DNA from: Nitzschia sp. pyKryTriq1
Lineage: Eukaryota > Bacillariophyta > Bacillariophyceae > Bacillariales > Bacillariaceae
DNA: 64,000 bases
Direction: 5' to 3'
Assembly: GCA_956465555.1 (NCBI GenBank)
Contig: OY101125.1
Location: forward strand, 1,490,501 to 1,554,500
Both the position numbers and the translations under genes were made by a program. The notes below the pieces were generated by a model, which saw only the letters and a list, made by a program, of their open reading frames with translations, did not search any database and was not told the origin of the DNA. Each line of letters starts with the position of its first letter. Position 1 is the first letter of the stretch. Shown here piece by piece: positions 20,295-32,289 of this stretch.

Positions 20295-20975
20295 TGTTGA
20301 AGATGCACTTATGTCGGAAGAGTCAAACACGGAGAGACCCGACGGATGAAGTGCAGACGATGAGAAACGGTTCGATAACGGAAACAAAATGCCAACTTGA
20401 AGTATACGGGCACTACTCGCGAACTCATCTAAATGAATTGATTGGTCCTAACGCGAGATGGGCGAAGTTCGGATTGATGTATGATTAGACAATGAGCGAG
20501 GTCGGATGGCATCCGACCGGGCGTATCAAACGAGTCATACAATATACTGGAGATTCACTCGGGACTTGAATCTACTGATTTAATCGATTCGGATGCTATG
20601 ATCAAGATATATGAACTAAACTGATTGTGATCTTGGAATACAAAAGTAAGACCGGATTGGAAACAAAGTAAGATCAGATCGACGATATGTGTTGGAGAGA
20701 TATATGGGAAAGGAGATAAAGTGAACTGAAGATCTGTGACAAGTTAGTCTTGGATGATCTTATTCTATTCGTGAAGTCAGGATGAAACGACAAAAGGCAG
20801 AATAGAATTAATTTACTTTAGCTCACAATTCGAAAAGGGATATACTGACGAGCGTATTCTGGATTGTGCCTGCTGTATTTGATCACACAGCAGTAGTAAC
20901 AGGTATAAGTATATCTGAGCGGAGATATTGAGTTGAGACACGTGACGAGTCACGAGTGGTATCAGAACTTTAACA
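20295..20975 (+). repeat. Left LTR
   Basis: Begins TGTTGAAGATGCACTTATGT and ends with TGGTATCAGAACTTTAACA. TGGTATCAGA is the start of the usual Copia primer-binding site (initiator tRNA-Met complement), which here lies inside the repeated unit. Confidence 0.93.
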
Positions 20976-21005
20976 CGTTTTAAAACGACAGTCTAGAGTT
21001 CTAAG

Positions 21006-22253
21006 ATGACGAAAGATAAGGACTACGAGAAGACCTACACGGTGAGCTTCAATGGCGATGACAAGAACTGGAGAGCCTACAGGCTCAAGACGCGCGCCAC
21101 TGGAATGAAAAAGAAGTGGTGGAAAGTGATCCAGAAGGCTGGAAGCATTAGTGAAAGCGCTGAGGACAAAGAGCTGCGAGACGCAGCAGGGTACTATTTC
21201 GCGATGACATGCGAGAAGACAGCTGGAGACTACGTTAAGGCAAATCAATCGGATCCGTACTTGATCTGGAAGGCGTTCCTACGACGATTCGATGATTTGG
21301 ACATGAATGACTTGACTACGCTTTACACTAACTTTACGGAGCTGATTACTGACGGACCGGGCCTACAAGACCCGACTCTATGGTTCTATGCGATCGATGA
21401 AGCGCAAAAGGATATAGTCAAGGCAGGAGGAAAAGAGAAGGATGATCTCGAGTTGCTCTCGCTGGTGGTGACGCAGATGAACGCGAACGAGCATTATCGT
21501 GAAATAACATCGACGTTGAAGACCCAAAAGAATTCGAAGCTCGAATCCTACAAAGAAGAGTATTTCGATATTTGGAAGCGGGATATTGCGACCCGAGAAT
21601 TATCGTCGCATATGTCGAAACCAGGACCGGAACATTGGAAGGCAATGGAGCGTCTCGTCGGCTATCTGTCTGCACATGACAAATTTGAACTGGTCTTACG
21701 AGCACCTGAAGAGTTGAGAGGAGTCCACATCACGGACTCAGAATACGCAAAGTGCGCAGAAACGCGAAAGTCAGTCGGCGGAGGAATTGACACTCTCGGC
21801 GGGATGCTTATTGACTGGGAATCGAAGAAGCAGCCAATCGTGGCACTATCGACCAGTGAGGCAGAACTCGTTGCGTATTCGAATCGTTGCCAGAGCGCAA
21901 GATTCTTACAACATGTGTTGCTTGAGGTACTGATGGAAAAGAAGGCATCAATCATTTTTATCGACAACGTTGGGTCGATTTATCTTATCAAGAATCAGAA
22001 GGCGGGAGGAAGGACCAAGCACATGGAAGTGCGATTCATGTTCGTTCGTGACTTATATATCGACGGATCTGTGATTCCAAAATTTTGCAAATCTTTGGAG
22101 TGCATCGCTGATGGGTGCACGAAGCATCAACCGCAGAAACTGTTTTGTGAACATGCTGACGTCATGATGAATGGATTGTTACCGTATCGAAGGGAGGATG
22201 TTGAAGATGCACTTATGTCGGAAGAGTCAAACACGGAGAGACCCGACGGATGA
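21006..22253 (+). CDS. Retrotransposon gag-RNase H fusion protein
   Basis: An uninterrupted 415-residue frame. Residues 1 to about 195 are Copia gag: FNGDDKNWRAYRLKTRATGM, YYFAMTCEKTAGDYVKANQS and the WKAFLRRFDDLDMNDLTTLY helix. From about residue 205 it is the RNase H end of Copia pol: EHWKAMERLVGYLSAHDKFE, YAKCAETRKSVGG, DWESKKQPIVALSTSEAELV, FIDNVGSIYLIKN and RTKHMEVRFMFVRD. The RNase H acidic residues in EAE and DN are present. Protease, integrase and RT are absent at the joint, yet the frame is kept. The stop lies 55 bp inside the right LTR. The gag could still package its own RNA while enzymes come from a relative (inference). Confidence 0.93.
   Translation: MTKDKDYEKTYTVSFNGDDKNWRAYRLKTRATGMKKKWWKVIQKAGSISESAEDKELRDAAGYYFAMTCEKTAGDYVKANQSDPYLIWKAFLRRFDDLDMNDLTTLYTNFTELITDGPGLQDPTLWFYAIDEAQKDIVKAGGKEKDDLELLSLVVTQMNANEHYREITSTLKTQKNSKLESYKEEYFDIWKRDIATRELSSHMSKPGPEHWKAMERLVGYLSAHDKFELVLRAPEELRGVHITDSEYAKCAETRKSVGGGIDTLGGMLIDWESKKQPIVALSTSEAELVAYSNRCQSARFLQHVLLEVLMEKKASIIFIDNVGSIYLIKNQKAGGRTKHMEVRFMFVRDLYIDGSVIPKFCKSLECIADGCTKHQPQKLFCEHADVMMNGLLPYRREDVEDALMSEESNTERPDG
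22188..22198 (+). other. Polypurine tract
   Basis: GAAGGGAGGA-type purine run (with one T at its edge) immediately 5' of the TG of the right LTR, in the expected place for plus-strand priming. It overlaps the coding frame. Confidence 0.75.
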
Positions 22254-22879
22254 AGTGCAGACGATGAGAAACGGTTCGATAACGGAAACAAAATGCCAAC
22301 TTGAAGTATACGGGCACTACTCGCGAACTCATCTAAATGAATTGATTGGTCCTAACGCGAGATGGGCGAAGTTCGGATTGATGTATGATTAGACAATGAG
22401 CGAGGTCGGATGGCATCCGACCGGGCGTATCAAACGAGTCATACAATATACTGGAGATTCACTCGGGACTTGAATCTACTGATTTAATCGATTCGGATGC
22501 TATGATCAAGATATATGAACTAAACTGATTGTGATCTTGGAATACAAAAGTAAGACCGGATTGGAAACAAAGTAAGATCAGATCGACGATATGTGTTGGA
22601 GAGATATATGGGAAAGGAGATAAAGTGAACTGAAGATCTGTGACAAGTTAGTCTTGGATGATCTTATTCTATTCGTGAAGTCAGGATGAAACGACAAAAG
22701 GCAGAATAGAATTAATTTACTTTAGCTCACAATTCGAAAAGGGATATACTGACGAGCGTATTCTGGATTGTGCCTGCTGTATTTGATCACACAGCAGTAG
22801 TAACAGGTATAAGTATATCTGAGCGGAGATATTGAGTTGAGACACGTGACGAGTCACGAGTGGTATCAGAACTTTAACA
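22199..22879 (+). repeat. Right LTR
   Basis: Reads as identical to the left LTR over 681 bp. It is followed directly by the right copy of the target duplication, GACTAT. Confidence 0.93.
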
Positions 22880-23187
22880 GACTATTATCCTTGCTCAAAG
22901 AAGTACAGGACCGTCACTGTCCGTCGTCGTCCGATATCGGTCTTATGGTAGACGACGACCCTACCAGGTACCGGTAGTTTGCTAGTACTCAACTTAGACA
23001 AACTATTGAGGCAAGGATTTAGTTCAATGTTGTCTAACTACGTTTCGTTTCCTTAGATCAATCACACACTATAGAATGATTATGATAATGTTCTCTTCCA
23101 TTCTTGATACATATATAAAGCTTTCCAATCAAAGAACCGAGCAGCCACCCAGCAGCCAGTCGTCGGCATAACAAGGTCGCCTGAGAC
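22880..23187. other. Short intergenic stretch 3' of the ATPase gene
   Basis: No gene. It should contain the 3' untranslated region of the minus-strand ATPase and a GGTACCGGTAG palindrome at about 22970. Confidence 0.5.
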
Positions 23188-26100
23188 TTACTCCTTGAGT
23201 TCGGTGAGCTTGAGATGGGACACACCCTTGGGCAAGGTCATATCTCCAGTCTTTTGCGGAGGAGTATCCATAAAGCCGTATTCTTTATCGTCCGTGTCGC
23301 TGCCCATAAGCTTGAGGGTACGACGAACGGCTTTCTCGGCTTCCATGGTGAGAAAGACGATCACACCAAACAAGGCGACAATGCCCCACTGGAAGCCTTC
23401 CATGGGACCCATTTCAAAGACAACATTGTTCACGCCCGGAACGTACGTGATGAAACATTGCAGAGTACCAGTGATAGCGACAGAGTACCAAGCGTACTTG
23501 TTTCCTCGGAAAATACGGGGGTGGAGCGCCGAGTTGTAGGAGAAACGAGCGGACATGGTGATGAAGCAAGCTCCAAAGGTCAAAGTGTTGGAGGCTTGCG
23601 AGCGCATCAAAGGAAGGTAGTCCTCGTATTCACGGCCTTCGTTCTTGAACACTTCTTGGACCCAGAAGACGGAACCAACAGTGGTAGCAACCATGACGAC
23701 AGTACCAATGAAGATTCGCAAAAAGAGGTATCGACCAATCAGACGTTTTCCAACACGGCGAGGAGGAACATCCATGATACCATCTTCGGCGGGCTCGACG
23801 GCGGCGACGAATCCAAGAGTGACAGCGCAGATCAAGTTACAGTACAAGACTTGGATACCGGTGAGGGTATTGTCTTGAAGACCGAAGAGTAGACCAAAGA
23901 GGACGGAAAGACCTTGGGCGTTGTTGATGGGGGTGTTGATCATGAGGACCTTGCGGAGGTTATCCCAGACCACACGTCCTTCTCGAACGGCAATAATGAT
24001 GGTAGCAAAGTTATCGTCGGCGAGAATCATCTCGGCAGCTTCACGGGCGACATCAGTTCCTTCCTTACCCATGGCGACACCCATATCGGCGGCCTTGAGG
24101 GCGGGAGCGTCGTTGACACCATCTCCAGTCATCGAGCAAACTTCACCTTGAGCTTGAAGAGCCTTGACAATGCGAATCTTATTCTCGGGGGAGGCACGAG
24201 CGAAGACGTTGTACTTCATGACGGCAGCCTTCATTTCGTCGTCGCCCATTGCGTCCAGTTCGGGTCCAGTGATGGCATCAGTGTGCTCAGCGTCGACAAG
24301 TCCAAGATTGGCTCCAATGGCGAGGGCAGTGTCCCTGTGGTCTCCAGTAATCATTGCAACACGGACACCAGCGGAATGGGCTTCTTCAATAGCATCAATA
24401 CATTCGGGGCGAGGAGGGTCCATGATGGCACATAGGCCGACCAAAGTTAGCCAGGGTTCTTTGTCACGGATAAAGTCGGGCTTGAGGTTCTCTCCTTCGG
24501 TGACGGCTCCCTTGTCGAGGGTTCCTCGCAAAAGGGCCAAGACACGGAGACCGTGCGAAGAGAGGACAGCAATCGTTTCGAGCCAGTATTCCTTGTCGAT
24601 GGGTTCAGTTTCGTTGAGCAAACCAGCCTTTGCTTGCTTGTTGCAGAGGGATACCATACGGTCGGGGGCTCCCTTGACGTGGATGATAAGCTTGTTTTCC
24701 ATACCGGGGCCATCATTTTCAGGGTTGGATGCGTGAACAGTAGCCATGAACTTGTACTCCGAGGAAAAGGGGACCTCGGCGATGATGGGCGCGGCTGCCT
24801 TCATGGCGTTGACGTCGACACCAGTCCAGTAGGTAGCACGAAGAATGGAAAGTTCAGTTGGGTTGCCAATCTCTCCTTCACGGGTTCCGTTCTTTCCAAG
24901 AGTACACTTGGAGCACAAAACACCAGTGGCAAGGGCTTGGCGGAAGTAGGACATCTCGGGGGAAGCACCTTGACGAACGGGAAGGGTGTCGTTGTAGTTT
25001 ATCTTGACACCAGATGCCGGGGCGGGGGCATCATCGGTCTTTTCTTCTCCGGCGACCTTGTCAACTTCTTCGTCATTCATGGTGTATTGGAAGTCGTTGG
25101 GGGACTTTTTCTTGTGGCGAGAGTGACGAGAGGCACCTGGTCCCTTCTTGATGATATCGCGGGCCTTGATCAACTTCAGGTGGTCGGCACGTTCGGCCAA
25201 GTATTCATCCTCACGGATAAAGTTGCTCGAATTGCGCTCGCTGGCATGAGGATTGTTCTTGTAGTGCGCGTTGGAGGTAACAAACGCCACGCAGGACATG
25301 ACGTTAGTGGTCAAAGTACCAGTTTTGTCGGAGCAGATGGTAGTGACGGATCCCAAGGTTTCGACGGCAGGAAGTGCACGGACAATGGCATTTTCTTTAG
25401 CCATTTTTGAGACGGCCCAGGCGTAGCAGACGGTAACGATAGCCTCCAATCCCTCGGGGATCATGGCGACGGCGCAGACCAGAGCAGTGTTGAGGGCGAC
25501 GAGCCATTCTTCGCCCTCGGACAATAATCCGTACAAGAAAGTGAAAACGGCGACAATACCAATAAAGATGGCAATGTAAGTCGAGACGATGTCGATCTGT
25601 TCCAAGACGGCAGTCTTTTTCTTTTCCACCTGACTGACGAGCTTGTTGATGGTACCAATTTCTGTGTAGTCTCCTGTGCCAATGACCACACCGGCTCCGG
25701 ATCCCTGAGCAATCAAGGTAGCGGAGAAGCACATGTTGTGACGGTCTCCAAGCGGGACTTGCTTGGGGTTGAGTCCGTCCTTGGGCACAATGGCGGCCGT
25801 GGTCTTTTCAATGGGGACCGACTCTCCAGTCAAGGCCGCTTCGGCCGATGCCATGTTGTTGACCTCGAACATGCGGATATCCGCAGGAATGCGGTCTCCC
25901 AGGGACAGAATGACAACGTCTCCGGGCACCACAAGGCCGGCAGGCACCTTGGTCTCTTCACCGTTGCGCACGACGACGGCATCGGCGGAAAGCATGGCCT
26001 TCAAGGCAGCCGCGGCCTCTTCGGCGGATCCCTCCTGGATGATTCCGATGGCGGTGTTGATGCTGAAGGCGAAGTGAAGCGGATCGAGGGGTTGAGAGCG

Positions 26101-26554
26101 TGAGGTGAGCGAGGTATGAGTATGCGTATCTTCAATGGTTCCAAACACCAATTCACTTGTGATTGTATCCAAACTTCCACACTTGTACTTACACGATGAC
26201 AGCAACGATAATTCCAACCTGAATCCAGTTCTGCGCCACATTTCCAATCCCGGCGAAGGCCGAGATGGCCGAGATGATGGCCACAAAGACGAGGATACCG
26301 ACAAGCACGTTGTTGATTTGGTTCCAGATCTTCTGCAGAAGAGTCTCTTTCTCGGCCTCAGTCATCTTGTTCTCGCCATACTTCTCCAGGCGCGCTGCGG
26401 CCTCGGCGGTGGTCAGTCCGGTTCGTCGGATGTCCTCCTTGAGGCCCATTTCCTTGCAGACCTCCTCCTTGGACATGCAGTGCCATGGTGGCACTTCACG
26501 TACCACCTCGGGCGTTTTTTCAGCTTCCTTCTTTCCCATCTTGCTGTTATTCAC
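23188..26554 (-). CDS. P2-type cation-transporting ATPase
   Basis: Two exons (reverse): 26554-26193 and 26062-23188, with a GTAAGT donor and a TTCAG acceptor. The lengths sum to 3237 nt, giving 1078 residues. The junction restores [20 protein letters not shown] in M2. Features in order: N-terminal cation-ATPase domain ([13 protein letters not shown]), actuator TGES (about residues 199-202), M4 IPEGL (about 322-326), phosphorylation site [11 protein letters not shown] (Asp about 366), nucleotide site KGAPDRM, hinge [10 protein letters not shown] and [12 protein letters not shown]. The M5-M10 bundle begins [11 protein letters not shown]. It pumps cations at the expense of ATP. In the alignment I can make by eye, the SERCA M5 Glu and M6 Asp are replaced (NNAQG; CNLICAV), so a Ca2+ pump of SERCA type is not assured. 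It resembles bacterial PacL/PMA1-like P2 pumps in M6. A His/Lys-rich insert lies between P and N regions. Substrate unknown. Confidence 0.93.
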
Positions 26555-29500
26555 TTGCTCTTGCTCTTGTTGTTGTTGACACTTTCAATCAACTTCGACA
26601 ACAAACAAATGATTTGAGGAAGAATGCGAAGAAGGAGGTGAAGGAAAAATTCCCGTCGTCGTCGCTCGTCGTTGATCGCCGATGTCTGTCTCCATGTCTC
26701 CACAACGAAATAGAAAGTACGTCGCGGTGGTACATTACATGATGTAATATCTTCTTGGATCACCTTCGCCGTCGCCGCCTCTGCTGGCTCGCTGATCCGA
26801 GACGGGCTCGCGCTTCCTTTCCTCCAACCGGAACACGGCATTTCAAATCCAAGGAGAATTTGAATGAAGGAGCGCTTGGCCGTCTGTACGATCCTGATAA
26901 GGAAACAGTACGAAATAACACGAGTTCTCACAATTACTTGTTGAGGCGGCCAGAATGAATCTTGTCCCCACTATCAGTCCTCGAGCGCGCAAGCCAGGTA
27001 GGTATCTTCTAAGTAAATCCTGGGATGTTGACGACACACATGGTCGCGATGTGAGTGACGACACACCCCGGGAGAGTTACTGACGTCATTCCATCTTTCC
27101 GGATTTCCGACAACCACGATTTTCCGTGCCCACGCACACCCAAACTTTCTCACTTGCTTCGATAGCCAATCACAAGCATCCAAATTCTCAACGAATGCAC
27201 GGAAGTTTCAATTTTTGGATGCATCGAGCAGACGACGTACGGACGTGTTGCCTTCACTCTTCGCTTCACTCAACGTACCAGTACGTACCGCCGTTACATG
27301 TAACTAAAGGAGAAGAATGAATCTTCGCTGAGCGCCGCCAAAAGGCGAAGGTGGTTCCGACGGAATTTTTCTTTTCTTCGAAAACAATAGGAAAAGAAGA
27401 AACTGCTGAAGAGTGAAATAAGTGAAAGATACTGCAACTGGAATAGGAAGTACGTACCTACTACACATCCTCCTTGTCTTTTGCCACTTGTTGATGCTAC
27501 TACCAGTACCCGAAGCTGAACTTGACACTACTAGTAGGTGTTCAATCATTATGATGTTTTCCACTGGGTAGTGTCGTAGACGAGGGACGAGTCGTCACCA
27601 TCACCAGTCGTCGCTGGTCGCTCGTCGTCATTCCTTGGTGGTGACGACCCCCAGCACAAGTCATATGCTTCCCTTTGACGACAAGAACGACAAGAAACAG
27701 CCAAGGGGGCCCTCTTCTTCCAGCGAAAAAGGACAATTTTGCTACTACCAAGCGAGGACTATTCCGACGACGACCGACGACCGTCGTGTCGACGACAGGA
27801 GGCGGACCTCTTTCAAAGAATTTCCAGAAAATGATCTTTTCTTATAGATCATCCATCCTCTCGTCCTGTCCATCATCACCAGCAGAAACGCACGGTATCC
27901 AGCAACCGTCATGATGCAGCAAAGTCTGCTTGTGGTGTGGTGGTGGTGGATTTCTCGTTGCTTCCTGCTGCTGTTGGATAGAACTACTACTGCACCAGCT
28001 CCAGCAGCAGCAGCACCACCACCACCACCGCTATCATGATGCTGGACGACTGTAGCACTACTAGTAGCAGCTAGTATATGAGGAGGATGCATGGAAATCA
28101 CACCAGGGCGTGGCGGCACCGACTTTCTACTAGTACGTACATTGGAGTTGTTCTTGTTCTTGCGGTGGTCATGATGATGCTGGTTCGCCATCAAGTAGGA
28201 CGAATGAAGAATGGTGGATCCCGAACGAAAGGAACAACGAACAAACGAAGAACAAGAACGACCGGCCGAACGAAGAATCATCGATCATCATCATTGTTGT
28301 TCAATCCAAGAAGAAAAGAACCTCCTCGGCTAGTCTACTAGTACTCCTTGGTAGTGCTTGATGTGGTGGTTGTTTCAGATCCAGGAGTAGAAGTGCTTCT
28401 TGTCTGCCTGCTTGCTTGCCTGCTTGTTGCTTCATCGTCCGATCCGAGAACATTGCCAGCAGTCTCGCCGCTGCCCTGGTACTAGCACTAACTCTTTTAT
28501 GTACTACGCCGAGGGAAATGAATGAAGAAATCGTCATCCTCATCGTCGTCTAGTACAGGAAGCTGCTGCTGCTGGTTGTGGTTGTGGTGGTGCTTCGTGC
28601 TGGTTTTCAAGAACAAGCAGAGGAACAACAACAAAAATAAAAACAAGATTTAACGACAAGAACAAAAAACGGCAACAAGCAAGGCAGAAGCAGAAAGCTA
28701 GTACTAGCAAGCAGCACCATGACGAAGCAAGAACGAAGAAGGGGACGAGGAGGAGGAATGTGCAGCTGCTGACCAGCACACACGAGAGCAGAAACACCAG
28801 TATACTACTACTAGCTACTAGACAGCAAGTCTTGATCATGATAGTAATCTTGTCGTCGTCCTCTAGCTAGTAGTAGTAGTACTACTACTACTATTGCAAG
28901 AACAATAGTAATTATTGACAAGAAGAAGTACTAGTATAGTCTACTACTACTACCTTTGACAAAATAGTACGGAGTACTACAGCAGCGTCACTTCTTCTTC
29001 TTCTTCGAATAGTAGGCTAGGTAGACTAGTTCTACTTTCGAGAGGTAATACGGTAGTATAGACCGAATCATCCTCATCATCATCATCATCATCAGTCATC
29101 GGTATAGTTCAAGAAGTCGTCCTCCTCCCGACGACTCGAAGTAGGAGGAATCATGATCATCATCATCATCATCATCGCATAGCATACCGGTATCCTCCCA
29201 TCCATCCATCCATCCATCCATCCATCGAACAATCATCCGAGTCGTGAGTGAGTAAGTCATCATCCAATTTTTTTCGGCGATCGCGAGCGTGCCGCGCACC
29301 TTCCGCCGCGCCGGTCGACCCCTTTCGTATGTACTCGTATGTACTTGCTGGACACGTTGGCGTTGCGCCCCCCAACAGAAGTATTTTTTGAACTCTCCAA
29401 TGCCCGATGCTTTTCTTACACGCGAAACGGAAGGAGCGAGCGAGGAGGAATCGAGCGAGAGAACCATCCATGCATGGCCACAAAGGATGAGGAGTCGTCA

Positions 29501-29613
29501 AACGCTCACCAAGCGAAAAGACCAAGACCCATCACAACACAATCACATCCTACAATACAATAAAATACATTCCCCGTCCAACACAACAACAACAACAACA
29601 ACAACACCAAAAG
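26555..29613. other. Long intergenic region, no supported gene
   Basis: About 3 kb upstream of the ATPase. Frames such as 27745-28281 (-) are mostly built from triplet repeats and mirror open frames on the other strand. Microsatellites include CATC/ATCC runs at 29080-29225 (CCATCCATCCATCC) and TAG/TAC runs at 28860-28990. (GCA)/(CAC) runs at 27990-28030 are also present. I see no RNA gene. Confidence 0.45.
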
Positions 29614-30543
29614 ATGTTTCGCAGTAGTAGTAGTAGTAGTACCGGTAGTAGACCTTCTCCTTTGTTTCTTGGGGTTCACGTGGTATTTGTCGGTTTGGTG
29701 TTGTTGCTATCGACTTGTAGCAGTACCACAAGCGCCGAAACGGTATTACTCGCCGAATGTCCTCAAGAACCCGACGTGGAAGGCATCTTTCGAAACAATG
29801 GACAATATTGTGTCCGCGATCGGTTGGTCCTATCGAGAGAAGTCATTGATGCCACTTGTCCGGAAGATTATCATTTTCAAGGGAACAACAAGTGTCGAAA
29901 GAACAAAAGTAGTAGGGGCAACAACAAGGAGAAAGGCAATACACGTGGTGCTACTAGTAGTAGTAGTGGTGCTGCTGCTGCTTCTCGATCCGTCAATCCC
30001 ACTTGTCCTCCCAACTATCAACGATATGCGAACAAGTGTCACAAACGTTGTCCGACGAAGGAATATCGAACCACCTACAGTGATTGTATTTTGCCCCGTC
30101 AAACGTTGGGTCCCAAGTACATGACTTGTCCCAGTACTATACGTGCTACTAGGACTACTACTAGTGATGATACTTCCGACCATCCGCAGCCAGAACAGTA
30201 TCATCGTTATGATGCCTACTGTTGTATTCCTGGAGTGAACTGTCCACAATTGCAATGCAATGTGGGTCCCCAAGTTCCTGGCAAATTCTTTTATAATACG
30301 CAAGATGGAACGTGCGAACGTCAAGTCGCCACTCTCCAACGTCCCGTCACTGCCAGAAAAACCAATGAAGAATGTGTACCGCCACTGGTTCAAGTATGGG
30401 GTGTGTGCCAAGAACCCTGTCCGTATGGATATCAACCCCTCAAGGGCAAATGTGAATTGCGGCCGTGTACCTTTGATCCCAAAAATGACGAGTTTGTGGA
30501 ATGTCCCGAAGCGACCTATAAAGTGTCGCAAAGTATATTGTAA
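29614..30543 (+). CDS. Cysteine-rich secreted protein, unknown family
   Basis: A 309-residue frame. A Ser-rich start is followed by a hydrophobic signal segment (LGVHVVFVGLVLLLSTCSS, about residues 19-38). The rest carries over 20 cysteines in short modules: ECPQEPDVEGIF, ATCPEDYHFQGNNKC, TCPPNYQRYANKCHKRC, YCCIPGVNCPQLQC and EPCPYGYQPLKGKCELRPC. The CPxxY..x..KC pattern repeats at least three times, which suggests small disulfide-bonded knots. A Lys/Gly/Ser linker lies at about 90-125. There is no membrane anchor at the C-terminus. A cell-surface or wall role is inferred from composition only. Confidence 0.72.
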   Translation: MFRSSSSSSTGSRPSPLFLGVHVVFVGLVLLLSTCSSTTSAETVLLAECPQEPDVEGIFRNNGQYCVRDRLVLSREVIDATCPEDYHFQGNNKCRKNKSSRGNNKEKGNTRGATSSSSGAAAASRSVNPTCPPNYQRYANKCHKRCPTKEYRTTYSDCILPRQTLGPKYMTCPSTIRATRTTTSDDTSDHPQPEQYHRYDAYCCIPGVNCPQLQCNVGPQVPGKFFYNTQDGTCERQVATLQRPVTARKTNEECVPPLVQVWGVCQEPCPYGYQPLKGKCELRPCTFDPKNDEFVECPEATYKVSQSIL

Positions 30544-30749
30544 ATCACAACAACAACAACACAGTACATACTACTGTACTGTAGTGATGTACTCGTTCGC
30601 ACAGCATGAGAATGAATGAAACGAAATGAAGGTAAGGAAAGGGGAAACGATCCTATTGTATTGTTAACTATTTAAAAAAAGGATCTATCATAATATTACA
30701 TCTACATACTGCTCCTCTCTCTCTCTCTACCGGTGTAGTACTGGTACTA
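30544..30749. other. Short convergent intergenic
   Basis: A (CT)n run near 30713-30728 and a TACCGGTGTAG palindrome. Holds both 3' ends; nothing else seen. Confidence 0.5.
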
Positions 30750-32200
30750 CTATATCATTTCAATCTTTGCACGACGAGTCTTGGTATCAATCGTAAGAGA
30801 TTGGACCTTGCCATTGGCCCAGAACGTTCCTCCAATGGCCACAATATGAGGAGGAGGAGGAGGAGGATCATGCCGCGAGGTGTTTTCCTTAGCATCGTTC
30901 TTGTTGTACTCGTAGAACCAAGGCAATTGAAAACACGAGAGTCGCCAATACTCGGGACAAGAGGTCAATACCAAAGAAGAAGAAGAAGAAGATGGTGATG
31001 ATGATGATGATCCTCCTCCCCCGTCCAAATTACTGGATAGTGATACCGTCAACCCTTGGATCATCCTGCTGATGTTTTCGGGATTATTATTCTTCAACAA
31101 CCCAAGAATATCAACACCAGCAAGATGAACATCATCTGCCGCTGCTGCTGCTGCCGCCCGCCGCCAACAAGCCTTCGTCTTGGAACAGCGACGATGAAAT
31201 GATACATCCCGTCAAGCCTGTATCCAATACTACCACCACGGGGCGACGCAAAGTCTTCTTTGTATCAATCGTCCATGCTTTTTCTTCGTTTGGTGTGCTG
31301 CCATCATTATTATTATTATTATTTGCAAACTGAAAGGTCAATTCATGACAACAATCGACGGCATAATGATGTAAATCGGGACCATATTGGGATAATCCGT
31401 CGTAGAGTTTCATCAGGAGGATGGATTTTGTCTTCTTCTTCTTCTTATTCTTCTTTGGAGCAGGATTCTTCTTGTCATGATGATGATCATCCACCAGCAC
31501 GCCAGCGCCACCCCCATGATCGCCAACGGAAGAACAACAACAACAATAAGGAAGCATGGATTGACGAGTCAGAGTAAGGCGAGGAGAAGACCGACTGAAA
31601 TTGATTTGAAAAGATACCGGAGGACCTTCTTCTTCTTCTTCTTCTTGACCACCACGATGACCAGCATGACCAGCAGGACCGGAACCACCACCAAGGGACA
31701 GCTGTTGCCACAGAGTCGGACGATAATCGTCTCGATCCATCAAACCCAGGAAAACCCCACCTGTTTCTTCAATAACTTTCGTCGATGCCAGCATTCCCAT
31801 GACCACATTGGTCGACTCGAACACTCGAATCTTATTATTATTATTATTATTATTAGCAGTATTCGTACTGGAAGTAGTACTGGAAGTAGTACTTGAACAA
31901 CCAGTATTTGTGCTTGTACTTGTACCGATCCATGTCACAAGATCAGCGCGCCGCCATTCCATTTCTCCGGACGATTCACCATATTGTTCTTGAGAAACGA
32001 TAAGAGAGGAGGAGAATAGTGATTCTTCTTCTTCTTCTTCTTCTTCTTCTTCTTCCGTTTTGGAAGCACCACCAGGAGGACCGGTCCTCAGTACGGCAGT
32101 CGAGGCGACCGTCCTCGGGGCGGTCAAAAAGGGAGAACCAGTATCCACAATGGCGTAATAGCTGTAATCGATTTCTTCTTCTTCTTGCTGTTGCTGTTGC

Positions 32201-32289
<89 letters not shown>

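Larger units (their letters stand above)
20295..22879 (+). mobile_element. Non-autonomous Copia-type LTR retrotransposon (2.6 kb)
   Basis: Two 681-bp direct repeats (20295-20975 and 22199-22879) start TGTTG and end AACA, the canonical TG..CA. They lie at a constant 1904-bp offset without gaps and read as identical. The element is flanked by GACTAT on both sides (20289-20294 and 22880-22885), a 6-bp target duplication. A purine tract (AAGGGAGGA) directly precedes the right LTR. The 1.2 kb interior holds one open frame with gag and RNase H but no protease, integrase or reverse transcriptase, so it must depend on another element. LTR identity means a very recent insertion. Confidence 0.95.

Noticed and set aside
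23215-25410. Several long plus-strand frames
   Set aside because: Antisense shadows of the P-type ATPase, whose motifs are unmistakable on the minus strand.
27745-28281. 178-codon minus-strand frame
   Set aside because: Mostly His, Ala, Gly and Ser runs from triplet repeats; the opposite strand is equally open; no domain.
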